This document shows positions 1-7,111 of a stretch of DNA of 33,660 nucleotides, piece by piece. Origin of the DNA: Bacteroidales bacterium (GTDB lineage: Bacteria > Bacteroidota > Bacteroidia > Bacteroidales > UBA3824); NCBI GenBank assembly GCA_024401025.1, contig JAKSLV010000018.1, forward strand, positions 1 to 33,660. The letters run 5' to 3'. Position 1 is the stretch's first letter, and each line of letters begins with the position of its first letter. The notes under the pieces were generated by a model. It was not told the DNA's origin and searched no databases. It worked only from the letters and a program-made list of their open reading frames with translations. The position numbers and the translations under genes are program-made.

Positions 1-1241
1 TCCTTTTTTGTGTATAGTTTCTCGTATCTTGCTCTCAACTTATCATCTTCCTGAGCATTATTTAGATCTATTTTGGAGCAGGGACCGATGAATTTGCCGT
101 TTTTGTATTCTTCCAACAATTCTTCTGTTGGTTTTTCATTAAGGCAGATAATGTCGATATCGTTGAAGGCGGAATGTGCGATTATTACATTTTTACCACA
201 ATACTTAATAGCTCTCTCTCTGCGCCTATTTCCCACAGCATCAGTAAAAAGAACCTCGAATTTGCTACTTTTGCCATAACCAACCATAGCATAATCACCT
301 ATAGCTATATATCCGCCATTACGATAGATCTCGTTTTTTACCCTGGAGAACACAGTCATATCTTTTAAATATATAACCACAGTAAAAATAATACAAGAGG
401 AGGCAATGTACACAAAGCCACGATGAGTTACAAACATCAGAAATGTTACAATCGCCAATGCCATAAAAGGTGAACAGGCCAAGCCCTTATCTCCCATAAG
501 GGAGAAGAGAAAACACAGTATCAGCAATACAAAAATATATGTCCAAGGATTTTCCTTGCAGAAATCCAACATTCCCGGCTTGTCGAAATCCAAGAAACTA
601 GCTCGTACATTAGCATCATCCTTTACATTATCCAGAGTGCTGAGGCTTCCCTTTGCGTATATTCCATTCCGCGTTCTAGCTACGAGTTTATCCGATGGAT
701 TGTATTCCAATGGAATATAATCCCAAGGATCACTCAAAGGAGCTGCCATGATAAAACATTGTCCCTCAGGAACATTGTTATAGATATGGATATCAGAAAG
801 ATCTTCGATACACAATTTGTGTCCCCTTGAATGGTACGATGCAATTGTATGATAGGTGACATTGCCCCTGCTGTTAGAAGTTGTGTATTTGCGGGAAACA
901 GTGGCCGATACTATATGGCAACCGCTTAGCGCCATCTCCCTTTTATTATAACTATCGCTGGTACCAAAAAAAATCAATACAAAACTAAGCAGAACAAGAG
1001 AATATTTAGGCCTATATCTTACTAGACCCTGACTTGCAAAATCCCAGCACTTGAAGGCACAATACGCCAGTATCAGCATAAAAGTATATATCCGGGAATA
1101 AAAACACGAGAATCCAATTGCCAATATAATAGCCAACGTGATGAGTCCATGAGGCTTTTTGATCGCTTCCACCATAGACTGCCACCATTCGTTGAGGGAT
1201 TCTCCCATTTTCCAGTAAGGATTCTTTATTGTGTCTAGCAT
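1..1241 (-). CDS. multi-pass membrane protein of unknown function (3' end outside window)
   Basis: Reading the minus strand from the ATG at 1239-1241 gives an open frame of 413 codons without a stop to the window edge, so the C-terminus is missing. About five hydrophobic segments can be seen: near residues 35-50, 55-65, 80-92, 235-250 and 258-290 (the last probably two helices). Between the second and third lies a hydrophilic stretch of roughly 140 residues, probably extracytoplasmic, and after the last a hydrophilic C-terminal part with the motif GDYAMVGYGKSS. I do not recognise the family; the middle part is faintly reminiscent of DUF3592-type proteins, which is only a guess. Codons are AT-ending (AAT, GAT, ATT, TTT), unlike the GC-ending codons of the neighbours, which suggests acquisition by transfer. 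A textbook promoter precedes it. No in-frame ATG lies between that promoter and 1241, which supports this start. Confidence 0.8.
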   Translation of the reverse strand, partial: MLDTIKNPYWKMGESLNEWWQSMVEAIKKPHGLITLAIILAIGFSCFYSRIYTFMLILAYCAFKCWDFASQGLVRYRPKYSLVLLSFVLIFFGTSDSYNKREMALSGCHIVSATVSRKYTTSNSRGNVTYHTIASYHSRGHKLCIEDLSDIHIYNNVPEGQCFIMAAPLSDPWDYIPLEYNPSDKLVARTRNGIYAKGSLSTLDNVKDDANVRASFLDFDKPGMLDFCKENPWTYIFVLLILCFLFSLMGDKGLACSPFMALAIVTFLMFVTHRGFVYIASSCIIFTVVIYLKDMTVFSRVKNEIYRNGGYIAIGDYAMVGYGKSSKFEVLFTDAVGNRRRERAIKYCGKNVIIAHSAFNDIDIICLNEKPTEELLEEYKNGKFIGPCSKIDLNNAQEDDKLRARYEKLYTKK

Positions 1242-1263
1242 AGGAATTTTGTTTTTTACGCCG

Positions 1264-1294
1264 CAAAGATAATGATTTACTATAGAAAAACAAA
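1264..1294 (-). promoter_or_regulatory. Bacteroidetes-type promoter for the membrane protein
   Basis: On the minus strand TTTG (1291-1294) is followed after 19 nt by TATCTTTG (1264-1271), a full match to the Bacteroidetes primary sigma consensus TTTG-N19/20-TAnnTTTG. It lies about 22 nt upstream of the ATG at 1241, so the leader is very short. Confidence 0.75.
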
Positions 1295-1333
1295 CATAAA
1301 CAGTGACTTGTTAGCCGCAAAATAAAAAATAAT

Positions 1334-1365
1334 TTTGCATTTTCAGATTATTATATATAGATTTG
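1334..1365 (+). promoter_or_regulatory. Bacteroidetes-type promoter for trpB2
   Basis: TTTG (1334-1337), a 20-nt spacer and TAGATTTG (1358-1365) match the Bacteroidetes consensus exactly. Transcription would start near 1371, about 30 nt before the trpB ATG. The promoter is divergent from the one at 1264-1294, with about 40 nt between the two -33 elements. Confidence 0.75.
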
Positions 1366-1401
1366 CATAATCATAAAATAGTAATTTAACCCCTAATATC
1401 A

Positions 1402-2754
1402 ATGAAACAGAAAAGATTCATGCTCCCTGAGAGCGAGATACCTACACACTGGTACAACATTTTGGCTGATATGAAGACCAAGCCTCAGCCACCACTCAAT
1501 CCCAAGACCAAGGAACCATTGAAGGCCGAGGACCTCTTCCCTATTTTCTGCGAGGAGTGCTCACGCCAGGAGATGAACGACAAGGACGCCTGGATAGAGA
1601 TTCCCGCCGAGGTACGCGAGAAATACGCTTATTATAGAAGCACACCTCTCGTAAGAGCCTACGGACTCGAGGAGGCCATCGGCACCAAGTGCCACATCTA
1701 CTTCAAGAACGAGAGCGTGAGCCCAATCGGTAGCCACAAGCTGAACTCAGCACTTCCTCAGGCTTACTACTGCAAGAAGGAAGGCATCACAAATATCACC
1801 ACCGAGACCGGCGCAGGTCAGTGGGGAGCAGCCCTCAGCTACGCAGCCAGCGTTTTCGGACTGGAGGCAGCCGTATATCAGGTGAAGATCAGCTACGAGC
1901 AGAAGCCTTACCGACGCTCTATCATGCAGGTTTTCGGCGCTAACGTAACCCCAAGCCCATCGATGAGCACACGCGCAGGCAAGGACATCATCACAAAGGA
2001 TCCCAACCACACCGGCTCTCTCGGTACAGCTATCTCTGAGGCTGTTGAGCTTGCCACAATGACACCAAACTGCAAATACACACTCGGCTCGGTGCTCAAC
2101 CACGTAGCACTCCACCAGTCGGTAATCGGTCTTGAGGCCGAGAAGCAGATGGCAATGGCCGGCGAGTATCCAGATGTTGTAATCGGATGCTTCGGCGGTG
2201 GCAGCAACTTCGGCGGTATCGCGTTCCCATTCATGCGTCACAATATCCTTGAGGGCAAGACCACAAGATTCGTGGCTGCCGAGCCTTCAAGCTGTCCTAA
2301 GCTCACCAAGGGCGTATTCAAGTACGACTTTGCCGATGAGAGCGGCTACACACCATTGCTGCCAATGTTCACACTGGGTCACAGATTCAAGCCAGCCAAC
2401 ATCCACGCAGGCGGTCTCCGTTTCCACGGCGCGGGCATGATTGTATCTCAGCTTCTGAAGGACGGTCTCATGGAGGCCGTCGACATCGACCAGTTGGAGA
2501 CATTCGAGGCCGGCGTAATGTTCGCCAAGGCCGAGGGTATCGTTCCTGCTCCTGAGAGCTGCCACGCCATAGCCGCCGCCATCCGCGAGGCCAAGGCCCA
2601 CAAGGACGAGGAGAAGGTAATCCTCTTCAACCTCTCGGGTCACGGACTCATCGACATGGCCGCCTACGACCAGTACCTTGCCGGCAATCTCCAGAACCAC
2701 GAGATCAGCCAGGACGAGGTAAACGCCAACATCGAGGCCGATAAGCTCGACTAG
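1402..2754 (+). CDS. trpB: tryptophan synthase beta chain, TrpB2 type
   Basis: PLP-dependent enzyme that joins indole and L-serine to make L-tryptophan in the cytoplasm. At 450 residues with a long N-terminal extension and no close match to the classical ~400-residue TrpB1, it fits the TrpB2 subfamily. Visible motifs are the PLP lysine in GSHKLNSA (K113), the catalytic glutamate in TETGAGQWG (E135), and the phosphate-binding GGGSN loop at 265-269. No trpA or other trp gene adjoins it. TrpB2 enzymes commonly stand alone and are thought to salvage free indole or work without TrpA, so the exact physiological role is inferred. A strong promoter lies just upstream and a 28-nt perfect palindrome follows 9 nt after the stop codon. 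The start is supported by the short distance to the promoter and by the family N-terminus. Confidence 0.95.
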   Translation: MKQKRFMLPESEIPTHWYNILADMKTKPQPPLNPKTKEPLKAEDLFPIFCEECSRQEMNDKDAWIEIPAEVREKYAYYRSTPLVRAYGLEEAIGTKCHIYFKNESVSPIGSHKLNSALPQAYYCKKEGITNITTETGAGQWGAALSYAASVFGLEAAVYQVKISYEQKPYRRSIMQVFGANVTPSPSMSTRAGKDIITKDPNHTGSLGTAISEAVELATMTPNCKYTLGSVLNHVALHQSVIGLEAEKQMAMAGEYPDVVIGCFGGGSNFGGIAFPFMRHNILEGKTTRFVAAEPSSCPKLTKGVFKYDFADESGYTPLLPMFTLGHRFKPANIHAGGLRFHGAGMIVSQLLKDGLMEAVDIDQLETFEAGVMFAKAEGIVPAPESCHAIAAAIREAKAHKDEEKVILFNLSGHGLIDMAAYDQYLAGNLQNHEISQDEVNANIEADKLD

Positions 2755-2763
2755 GGAAATACA

Positions 2764-2791
2764 GTAGAGACGGACCGCGGTCCGTCTCTAC
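2764..2791. repeat. 28-nt perfect palindrome, REP-like
   Basis: GTAGAGACGGACC and its exact reverse complement are joined by a central GC, giving a perfect 28-nt palindrome between trpB and the GtrA-family gene. No T-tract follows, so it is not a standard intrinsic terminator. The GTAGAGAC/GTCTCTAC ends recur in degenerate form at 30572-30596, which suggests a dispersed repeat family. Confidence 0.8.
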
Positions 2792-2816
2792 GTTTGCACT
2801 AACTACCCCAACCCCA

Positions 2817-3305
2817 ATGACATTAAAGGAAATATTTGTAGGCAAAACCGAGAAGACGGAGGTTCAGATGCTGAGGAACATCATCGTGGAGGTATCGAGG
2901 ATAGGCATCAATTTCGTGATTCTCTGGCTGAGCTACGAGGTGATAATGGGCAAATCGGAATGTATGGTGAGCCTTTTCGGCAAGGACATGGACATTGTGC
3001 TGACCAGCTGCACGGTGATAGCATCCATGCTGTCGGGAATAGCCAACTACATCTTCAGCACCATCTGGGTATTCCACAAGAAAAAGGAGGGCAACAACAT
3101 TCTCCGCTTCATAGTATTCACATTGATAGGAGCCATCGGCCTGGCCATAAACGCCGGAATCACGGTGGTGCTCACAAAGAGCTTCGGAATGCATTACATG
3201 CTCAGCAACCTGATAGCACAGATAATTGTCTTCTTCTTCAACTTCTTCGCAAGGAAATACATTGTATATACTCTGATGAGCAAGGGAGAAGTTAAAAGTA
3301 ATTAA
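2817..3305 (+). CDS. GtrA-family membrane protein
   Basis: A 162-residue protein with four predicted membrane helices (roughly residues 28-44, 60-85, 97-118 and 126-145) and the short loops typical of the GtrA family. A conserved-looking aromatic segment near 80-90 (IFSTIWVFHKKK) and the C-terminal FFFNFFARKYIVY fit that family. Members take part in moving or handling polyprenyl-phosphate-linked sugars, often beside a glycosyltransferase, but no such partner is present here and the substrate is unknown. The gene starts 62 nt after trpB, across the palindrome. No separate consensus promoter is evident, so read-through from trpB is likely. The N-terminal 20 residues are charged and probably cytoplasmic. 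Confidence 0.8.
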   Translation: MTLKEIFVGKTEKTEVQMLRNIIVEVSRIGINFVILWLSYEVIMGKSECMVSLFGKDMDIVLTSCTVIASMLSGIANYIFSTIWVFHKKKEGNNILRFIVFTLIGAIGLAINAGITVVLTKSFGMHYMLSNLIAQIIVFFFNFFARKYIVYTLMSKGEVKSN

Positions 3306-3405
3306 GAATTAGAAATTAAGGATTAAGAGCTTTTCAGAAGAGATGCACTGCCCCTTGTGGGCTGTACGTGGGTAACCGCTCCTCAGAAGCACTCAACAAT
3401 CACAC
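3306..3405. other. intergenic spacer without a gene
   Basis: This stretch begins with AT-rich sequence containing repeated AATTAAGAATTAG-like words and then becomes more balanced. TCAGAAG occurs twice, about 48 nt apart. No ORF, RNA gene or promoter consensus is apparent before the terminator. Confidence 0.5.
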
Positions 3406-3452
3406 AAAAAAAACGGCATCCATAAACACTTGGTTTATGAATGCCGTTTTTA
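3406..3452. terminator. bidirectional intrinsic terminator
   Basis: ACGGCAT (3413-3419) plus CATAAAC (3421-3427) pair with GTTTATG (3433-3439) plus ATGCCGT (3441-3447), with one internal mismatch and a 5-nt loop. An A-run lies on the left (3406-3413) and a T-run on the right, so the hairpin can end transcription from both the GtrA-family gene (plus) and the STAS gene (minus). Confidence 0.85.
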
Positions 3453-3474
3453 GTATTTGGGGATGTTGAACACC

Positions 3475-3831
3475 TTATTGGCGAGACTGGATGAACTCCA
3501 CAGCCTTGTCGACGTTCTCGGTGATGTTGAGTACTGTGTCGAGCTGAGATATTGATATCAACCTCTCAACAGCAGTCTGAAGACCTGTGAGAACAAAAAC
3601 ACCGTTGGAGTTCTTGCAAAGCCTGTTGGCCACAAGGATAGCGCTCAATCCTGAACTGTCGCAATAGCGGGACTGTTTCAAGTCGATGATGATGTTCTTC
3701 TCGCCCTGACTGGCAATCTGAACAAGCTCGGATTTTACAGCTGGAGCTACATGAGTGTCCAGTTTCTCAACCGATACGCTAATGATCGTATAATTGTCAT
3801 TCTTAGTGACTTTAAACTGTTTTTCGTCCAT
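3475..3831 (-). CDS. STAS-domain protein, anti-sigma-factor antagonist family
   Basis: A single STAS domain fills all 118 residues. The diagnostic loop DSSGLSAIL carries S59, which corresponds to the phosphorylated serine of SpoIIAA (S58 in Bacillus subtilis). In that family an unphosphorylated antagonist binds an anti-sigma kinase and releases its sigma factor. Related proteins act in other partner-switching systems. No kinase, phosphatase or sigma factor gene is next to it, so its partner is unknown. It lies 52 nt downstream of rpsA on the same strand with no terminator between them, which suggests co-transcription. Its own 3' end is marked by the hairpin at 3406-3452. The ATG at 3831 is preceded by A-rich sequence. 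Confidence 0.9.
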   Translation of the reverse strand: MDEKQFKVTKNDNYTIISVSVEKLDTHVAPAVKSELVQIASQGEKNIIIDLKQSRYCDSSGLSAILVANRLCKNSNGVFVLTGLQTAVERLISISQLDTVLNITENVDKAVEFIQSRQ

Positions 3832-3883
3832 TTTTAAGCGTTAATAAAAATAAATTCAACAAAATCCGTTAATTGTGTCTGAA

Positions 3884-5788
3884 TTATTCAGCGCTGCCGT
3901 TCTCCATAGACTCCTTGAGCTTGGCAAGAGCGTCGATGTCGCCGAGGGTAGTCTTCTCGAGAGAGATCTTTGGCTGAGCTGCCTTGCGCTCGCTCTGCTT
4001 CTTCTCCTTCTTAGGAGCGTCGCCACCCTTCTTTGTGTCTTCCCAAACGCGTGTGTGAGAAACGATGATTCTCTTGGCTGCCTTTGAGAACTCGATAACC
4101 TTGAACTGGAGCTTCTCATCAACCTTGCAAGGTGTGCCATCCTCCTTAACGAGGTGACGTGGAGTAGCGAAGCCCTCTACGCCGTAAGGAAGAGCAATGA
4201 TAGCGCCCTTGTCGAAGATAGACATTACAGTACCCTCGTGTACAGAGTCGATACCGAAGATAGTCTCGAAGGTATCCCATGGGTTCTCCTCGAGCTGCTT
4301 GTGGCCGAGAGAGAGACGACGGTTCTCCTTGTCGATATCGAGAACTACAACGTCGATGTTCTCACCAACGGTTGTGAACTCGTTAGGATGCTTGATCTTC
4401 TTTGTCCAAGAGAGGTCAGAGATGTGGATGAGACCATCAACACCCTCCTCGATCTCTACGAATACACCGAAGTTAGTGAAGTTGCGAACCTTAGCTGTGT
4501 GCTTAGAATCGATCTTGTACTTCTCCTCGATGTTAGCCCATGGATCTGGCTTAAGCTGCTTGATGCCGAGAGACATCTTGCGCTCCTCGCGGTCGAGTGT
4601 GAGGATAACTGCCTCTACCTCGTCGCCTACCTTCAGGAAGTCCTGAGCCTGACGGAGGTGCTGGCTCCAAGACATCTCAGAAACGTGGATAAGACCCTCT
4701 ACGCCAGGAGCAATCTCTACGAATGCACCGTAGTCAGCCATAACCACTACCTTACCCTTAACCTTGTCGCCAACCTTGAGGTTTGCGTCAAGAGCGTCCC
4801 AAGGATGAGCTGTAAGCTGCTTGAGACCGAGGGCGATACGCTTCTTCTCATCGTCGAAGTCGAGGATAACAACCTGAAGCTTCTGATCGAGCTTAACGAT
4901 CTCCTCTGGGTGAGAAACACGGCCCCAAGAGAGGTCGGTGATGTGGATAAGACCGTCAACACCGCCGAGGTCGATGAATACACCGTAAGAAGTGATGTTC
5001 TTAACAGTACCCTCAAGGATCTGACCCTTCTCGAGCTTAGAGATGATGTCCTTCTTCTGCTGCTCGAGCTCTGCCTCGATGAGAGCCTTGTGTGATACAA
5101 CAACGTTCTTGAACTCGTGGTTGATCTTAACAACCTTGAATTCCATTGTCTTGCCTACGTAAATATCGTAATCTCTGATAGGCTTTACATCGATCTGTGA
5201 ACCTGGGAGGAATGCCTCGATGCCGAATACGTCCACGATCATACCGCCCTTTGTGCGGCACTTGATGTAACCCTTGATGATTTCGTCCTTCTCGAGAGCC
5301 TCGTTTACACGATCCCAAGACTTGAGAGCGCGGGCCTTCTTGTGAGAGAGTACGAGAGAGCCGTTCTTGTCCTCCTGGTTCTCAACGTATACCTCTACTG
5401 TGTCGCCTACTGCGAGGTCTGGGTTGTAACGGAACTCGTTCATAGGGATGATACCCTCGCTCTTGTATCCTACTGATACAACAACCTCACGAGCGTTCTT
5501 GGCAATTACCTTGCCGTCTACAACCTGGTTCTCAACAATTGTTGAGAGAGTCTTGTCATAGTCTGACTCAAGTTTCTTGCGGACATCAGCTGCATAGTTG
5601 GTGCCCTTCTTGTTTGAAACGCTGTCCCAATCAAAATCCATTGTTGAAACGTTGTTCTTGTAAGAGGTCTTTACGTTGAGGATATCCTCATCAGCCTCGT
5701 TCTGAGCCTCAGCAGTCTCTGCTGGAGCCTCGTTCTTCAGTTCATCGATTTCTTCCTCGAAGCCCTGATTGTTCTTTTTTGGAGTCAT
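3884..5788 (-). CDS. rpsA: 30S ribosomal protein S1
   Basis: The protein binds mRNA on the small ribosomal subunit and helps start translation, which matters in a group that rarely uses Shine-Dalgarno pairing. Six S1 RNA-binding repeats can be followed. Repeats 3-5 are the most canonical, each ending in a GLIHITDLSW, GLIHVSEMSW or GLIHISDLSW motif; the first two and the sixth are more diverged. The N-terminus is an acidic, low-complexity stretch before DFDWDSVSN, and the C-terminus is a lysine-rich tail (KKGGDAPKKEKKQSERK) followed by a short acidic helix. I chose the ATG at 5788 (634 residues). An in-frame ATG at 5827 would add 13 residues resembling no S1 start. A consensus promoter lies 135 nt upstream, leaving a long structured leader. 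The STAS gene follows. Confidence 0.96.
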   Translation of the reverse strand: MTPKKNNQGFEEEIDELKNEAPAETAEAQNEADEDILNVKTSYKNNVSTMDFDWDSVSNKKGTNYAADVRKKLESDYDKTLSTIVENQVVDGKVIAKNAREVVVSVGYKSEGIIPMNEFRYNPDLAVGDTVEVYVENQEDKNGSLVLSHKKARALKSWDRVNEALEKDEIIKGYIKCRTKGGMIVDVFGIEAFLPGSQIDVKPIRDYDIYVGKTMEFKVVKINHEFKNVVVSHKALIEAELEQQKKDIISKLEKGQILEGTVKNITSYGVFIDLGGVDGLIHITDLSWGRVSHPEEIVKLDQKLQVVILDFDDEKKRIALGLKQLTAHPWDALDANLKVGDKVKGKVVVMADYGAFVEIAPGVEGLIHVSEMSWSQHLRQAQDFLKVGDEVEAVILTLDREERKMSLGIKQLKPDPWANIEEKYKIDSKHTAKVRNFTNFGVFVEIEEGVDGLIHISDLSWTKKIKHPNEFTTVGENIDVVVLDIDKENRRLSLGHKQLEENPWDTFETIFGIDSVHEGTVMSIFDKGAIIALPYGVEGFATPRHLVKEDGTPCKVDEKLQFKVIEFSKAAKRIIVSHTRVWEDTKKGGDAPKKEKKQSERKAAQPKISLEKTTLGDIDALAKLKESMENGSAE

Positions 5789-5916
5789 TGTTTTTTTAAA
5801 ATGTTTAATAATTAATTTGTAAGACATTATTTATAGACGTTGTCAGCATTGCCCAAAAGCCAAAGTTTCAGCAACTTAACTTGTATCGGCGTACTTACCA
5901 ACGTAACGAATAATCC
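5789..5916 (-). promoter_or_regulatory. long rpsA 5' leader, possible autoregulatory structure
   Basis: About 128 nt separate the predicted transcription start from the rpsA ATG. On the minus-strand RNA, ACGTTG (5899-5904 in plus coordinates) can pair with CAACGT (5837-5842). Inside that, TTGC (5871-5874) can pair with GCAA (5849-5852). Ribosomal protein genes are often regulated by the protein binding its own leader, so this is a reasonable candidate, but the structure is read by eye and no known RNA family was recognised. Confidence 0.35.
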
Positions 5917-5922
5917 ACGGCA

Positions 5923-5954
5923 CAAAACTAATCACTTATTTTGATTATCACAAA
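5923..5954 (-). promoter_or_regulatory. Bacteroidetes-type promoter for rpsA
   Basis: On the minus strand TTTG (5951-5954), a 20-nt spacer and TAGTTTTG (5923-5930) match the Bacteroidetes primary sigma consensus. It directs transcription towards rpsA and is divergent from purU. Confidence 0.7.
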
Positions 5955-6023
5955 TTTTTAAGGAGTTTTTTTGTTAAGTTTTGGTAAATTCGTATTTATG
6001 GGTAGTTTTTCGGAAAAATTGAT

Positions 6024-6031
6024 TAATTTTG
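6024..6031 (+). promoter_or_regulatory. probable -7 element for purU
   Basis: TAATTTTG followed by C matches the -7 consensus TAnnTTTG about 70 nt upstream of purU. No convincing TTTG is present at the expected -33 spacing, so the promoter call rests on one element. Confidence 0.5.
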
Positions 6032-6100
6032 CACCGCAATAGTAAGGCAGCTTCAGCCCGAAACACACTTTATATAATATACAAAAAATTTTAGTAGAAA

Positions 6101-6955
6101 ATGAACACAGCTATTCTTCTGCTATCGTGCCCCGACAAGCCGGGCCTCGTGGCAGAGCTTACAAACTTTATCACATACAACAACGGCAACATCACTTATC
6201 TGGATCAGTACGTGGACCACACAGAGGGCATTTTCTTCATGAGGATGGAGTGGACTCTCGACAGGTTCCTGATTGCCCCGGAGAAGATCAGCGAATATTT
6301 CATGACTCTGTATGCGCAGAAGCATCAGATGGAGTTCAAGCTGTTTTTCACCGACAGGAAACCTCGCATGGCCCTGTTTGTATCCAAGCTCTCGCACTGC
6401 CTCTACGACATCTTGGCACGCTACACAGCCGGCGAGTGGAATGTGGAGATTCCGCTCATCATCAGCAACCACGAGATGCTGCGCCCAGCCGCCGAGAGGT
6501 TCGGAATCCCTTTCCACGTGTTCGAGATCACAAAGGAAAACAAGGCCGAGATGGAGGCCAGGGAGATGCAGCTGCTAAAGGAAAACGACATAGATTTCAT
6601 CGTTCTGGCCCGCTACATGCAGATTATCAGCGAGGACATGATAGCAGCATACCCCAACAACATCATCAATATCCACCACTCGTTTCTGCCAGCATTTGTG
6701 GGCGCCAAGCCTTACCATGCGGCATACGCCCGCGGCGTAAAACTCATCGGCGCCACATCTCACTACGTTACCGCCGATCTTGACGCGGGCCCAATCATCG
6801 ACCAGGATGTTACACGCATCACCCACAAGGACACCGTGGAAGACCTCGTAACCAAGGGCAAGGACCTCGAGAAAATCGTTCTGTCGCACGCCGTACAGAA
6901 ACACATCGAGCACAAGATCCTGGCTTTCAAGAACAAAACGGTGATATTCAATTAA
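6101..6955 (+). CDS. purU: formyltetrahydrofolate deformylase
   Basis: Hydrolyses 10-formyl-tetrahydrofolate to formate and tetrahydrofolate (EC 3.5.1.10), balancing one-carbon pools and feeding formate to purine synthesis. The 284-residue length is normal for the family. An N-terminal ACT regulatory domain (about residues 4-80, beginning LLLSCPDKPGLVAEL) is followed by a formyltransferase-type catalytic domain (about 88-280). The catalytic triad is visible: N190 and H192 in NIHHSFLPAF, and D228 in DLDAGPII. The ACT domain distinguishes it from glycinamide ribonucleotide formyltransferase PurN. The gene stands alone, divergent from rpsA, and is separated from pbpC by an inverted-repeat spacer, so it is probably transcribed on its own. 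The start fits the ACT-domain N-terminus. Confidence 0.95.
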   Translation: MNTAILLLSCPDKPGLVAELTNFITYNNGNITYLDQYVDHTEGIFFMRMEWTLDRFLIAPEKISEYFMTLYAQKHQMEFKLFFTDRKPRMALFVSKLSHCLYDILARYTAGEWNVEIPLIISNHEMLRPAAERFGIPFHVFEITKENKAEMEAREMQLLKENDIDFIVLARYMQIISEDMIAAYPNNIINIHHSFLPAFVGAKPYHAAYARGVKLIGATSHYVTADLDAGPIIDQDVTRITHKDTVEDLVTKGKDLEKIVLSHAVQKHIEHKILAFKNKTVIFN

Positions 6956-6988
6956 CGGCGCGTATATAATATGATGAATCGTTTTTTA

Positions 6989-7080
6989 TCGCACAGATTA
7001 CACAGATGACACTGATTCTACACAGATTTTTGTAATATTATTTATAAAAATTCGATATTAGATCTGTGTAATCCGTGCGA
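6989..7080. repeat. 19-nt inverted repeat in the purU-pbpC spacer
   Basis: TCGCACAGATTACACAGAT (6989-7007) is repeated in inverted orientation at 7062-7080 with one mismatch; the 54 nt between are AT-rich. The related string CTGTGTTATCTGTGGCATCT occurs before the PorE-like gene (22491-22510), hinting at a dispersed intergenic family. It could fold into a long hairpin in the pbpC leader. No T-tract follows it. Confidence 0.65.
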
Positions 7081-7111
7081 AACTTTATATTCATAATACC
7101 AATATAAGCAA

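Noticed and set aside
1012..1320. 102-codon minus-strand frame across the start of the left-edge gene
   Set aside because: It overlaps the longer frame from 1241 in another phase, has no family-like features, and would start upstream of the clear promoter.
4154..5095. 313-codon plus-strand frame inside rpsA
   Set aside because: Antisense shadow of the S1 repeats; its repetitive sequence mirrors the repeated S1 motifs.
5789..5827. rpsA start at the upstream ATG (5827)
   Set aside because: The 13 extra residues (MSYKLIIKHFKKT) are basic and hydrophobic, unlike the acidic start expected, and the ATG at 5788 has an A-rich leader.
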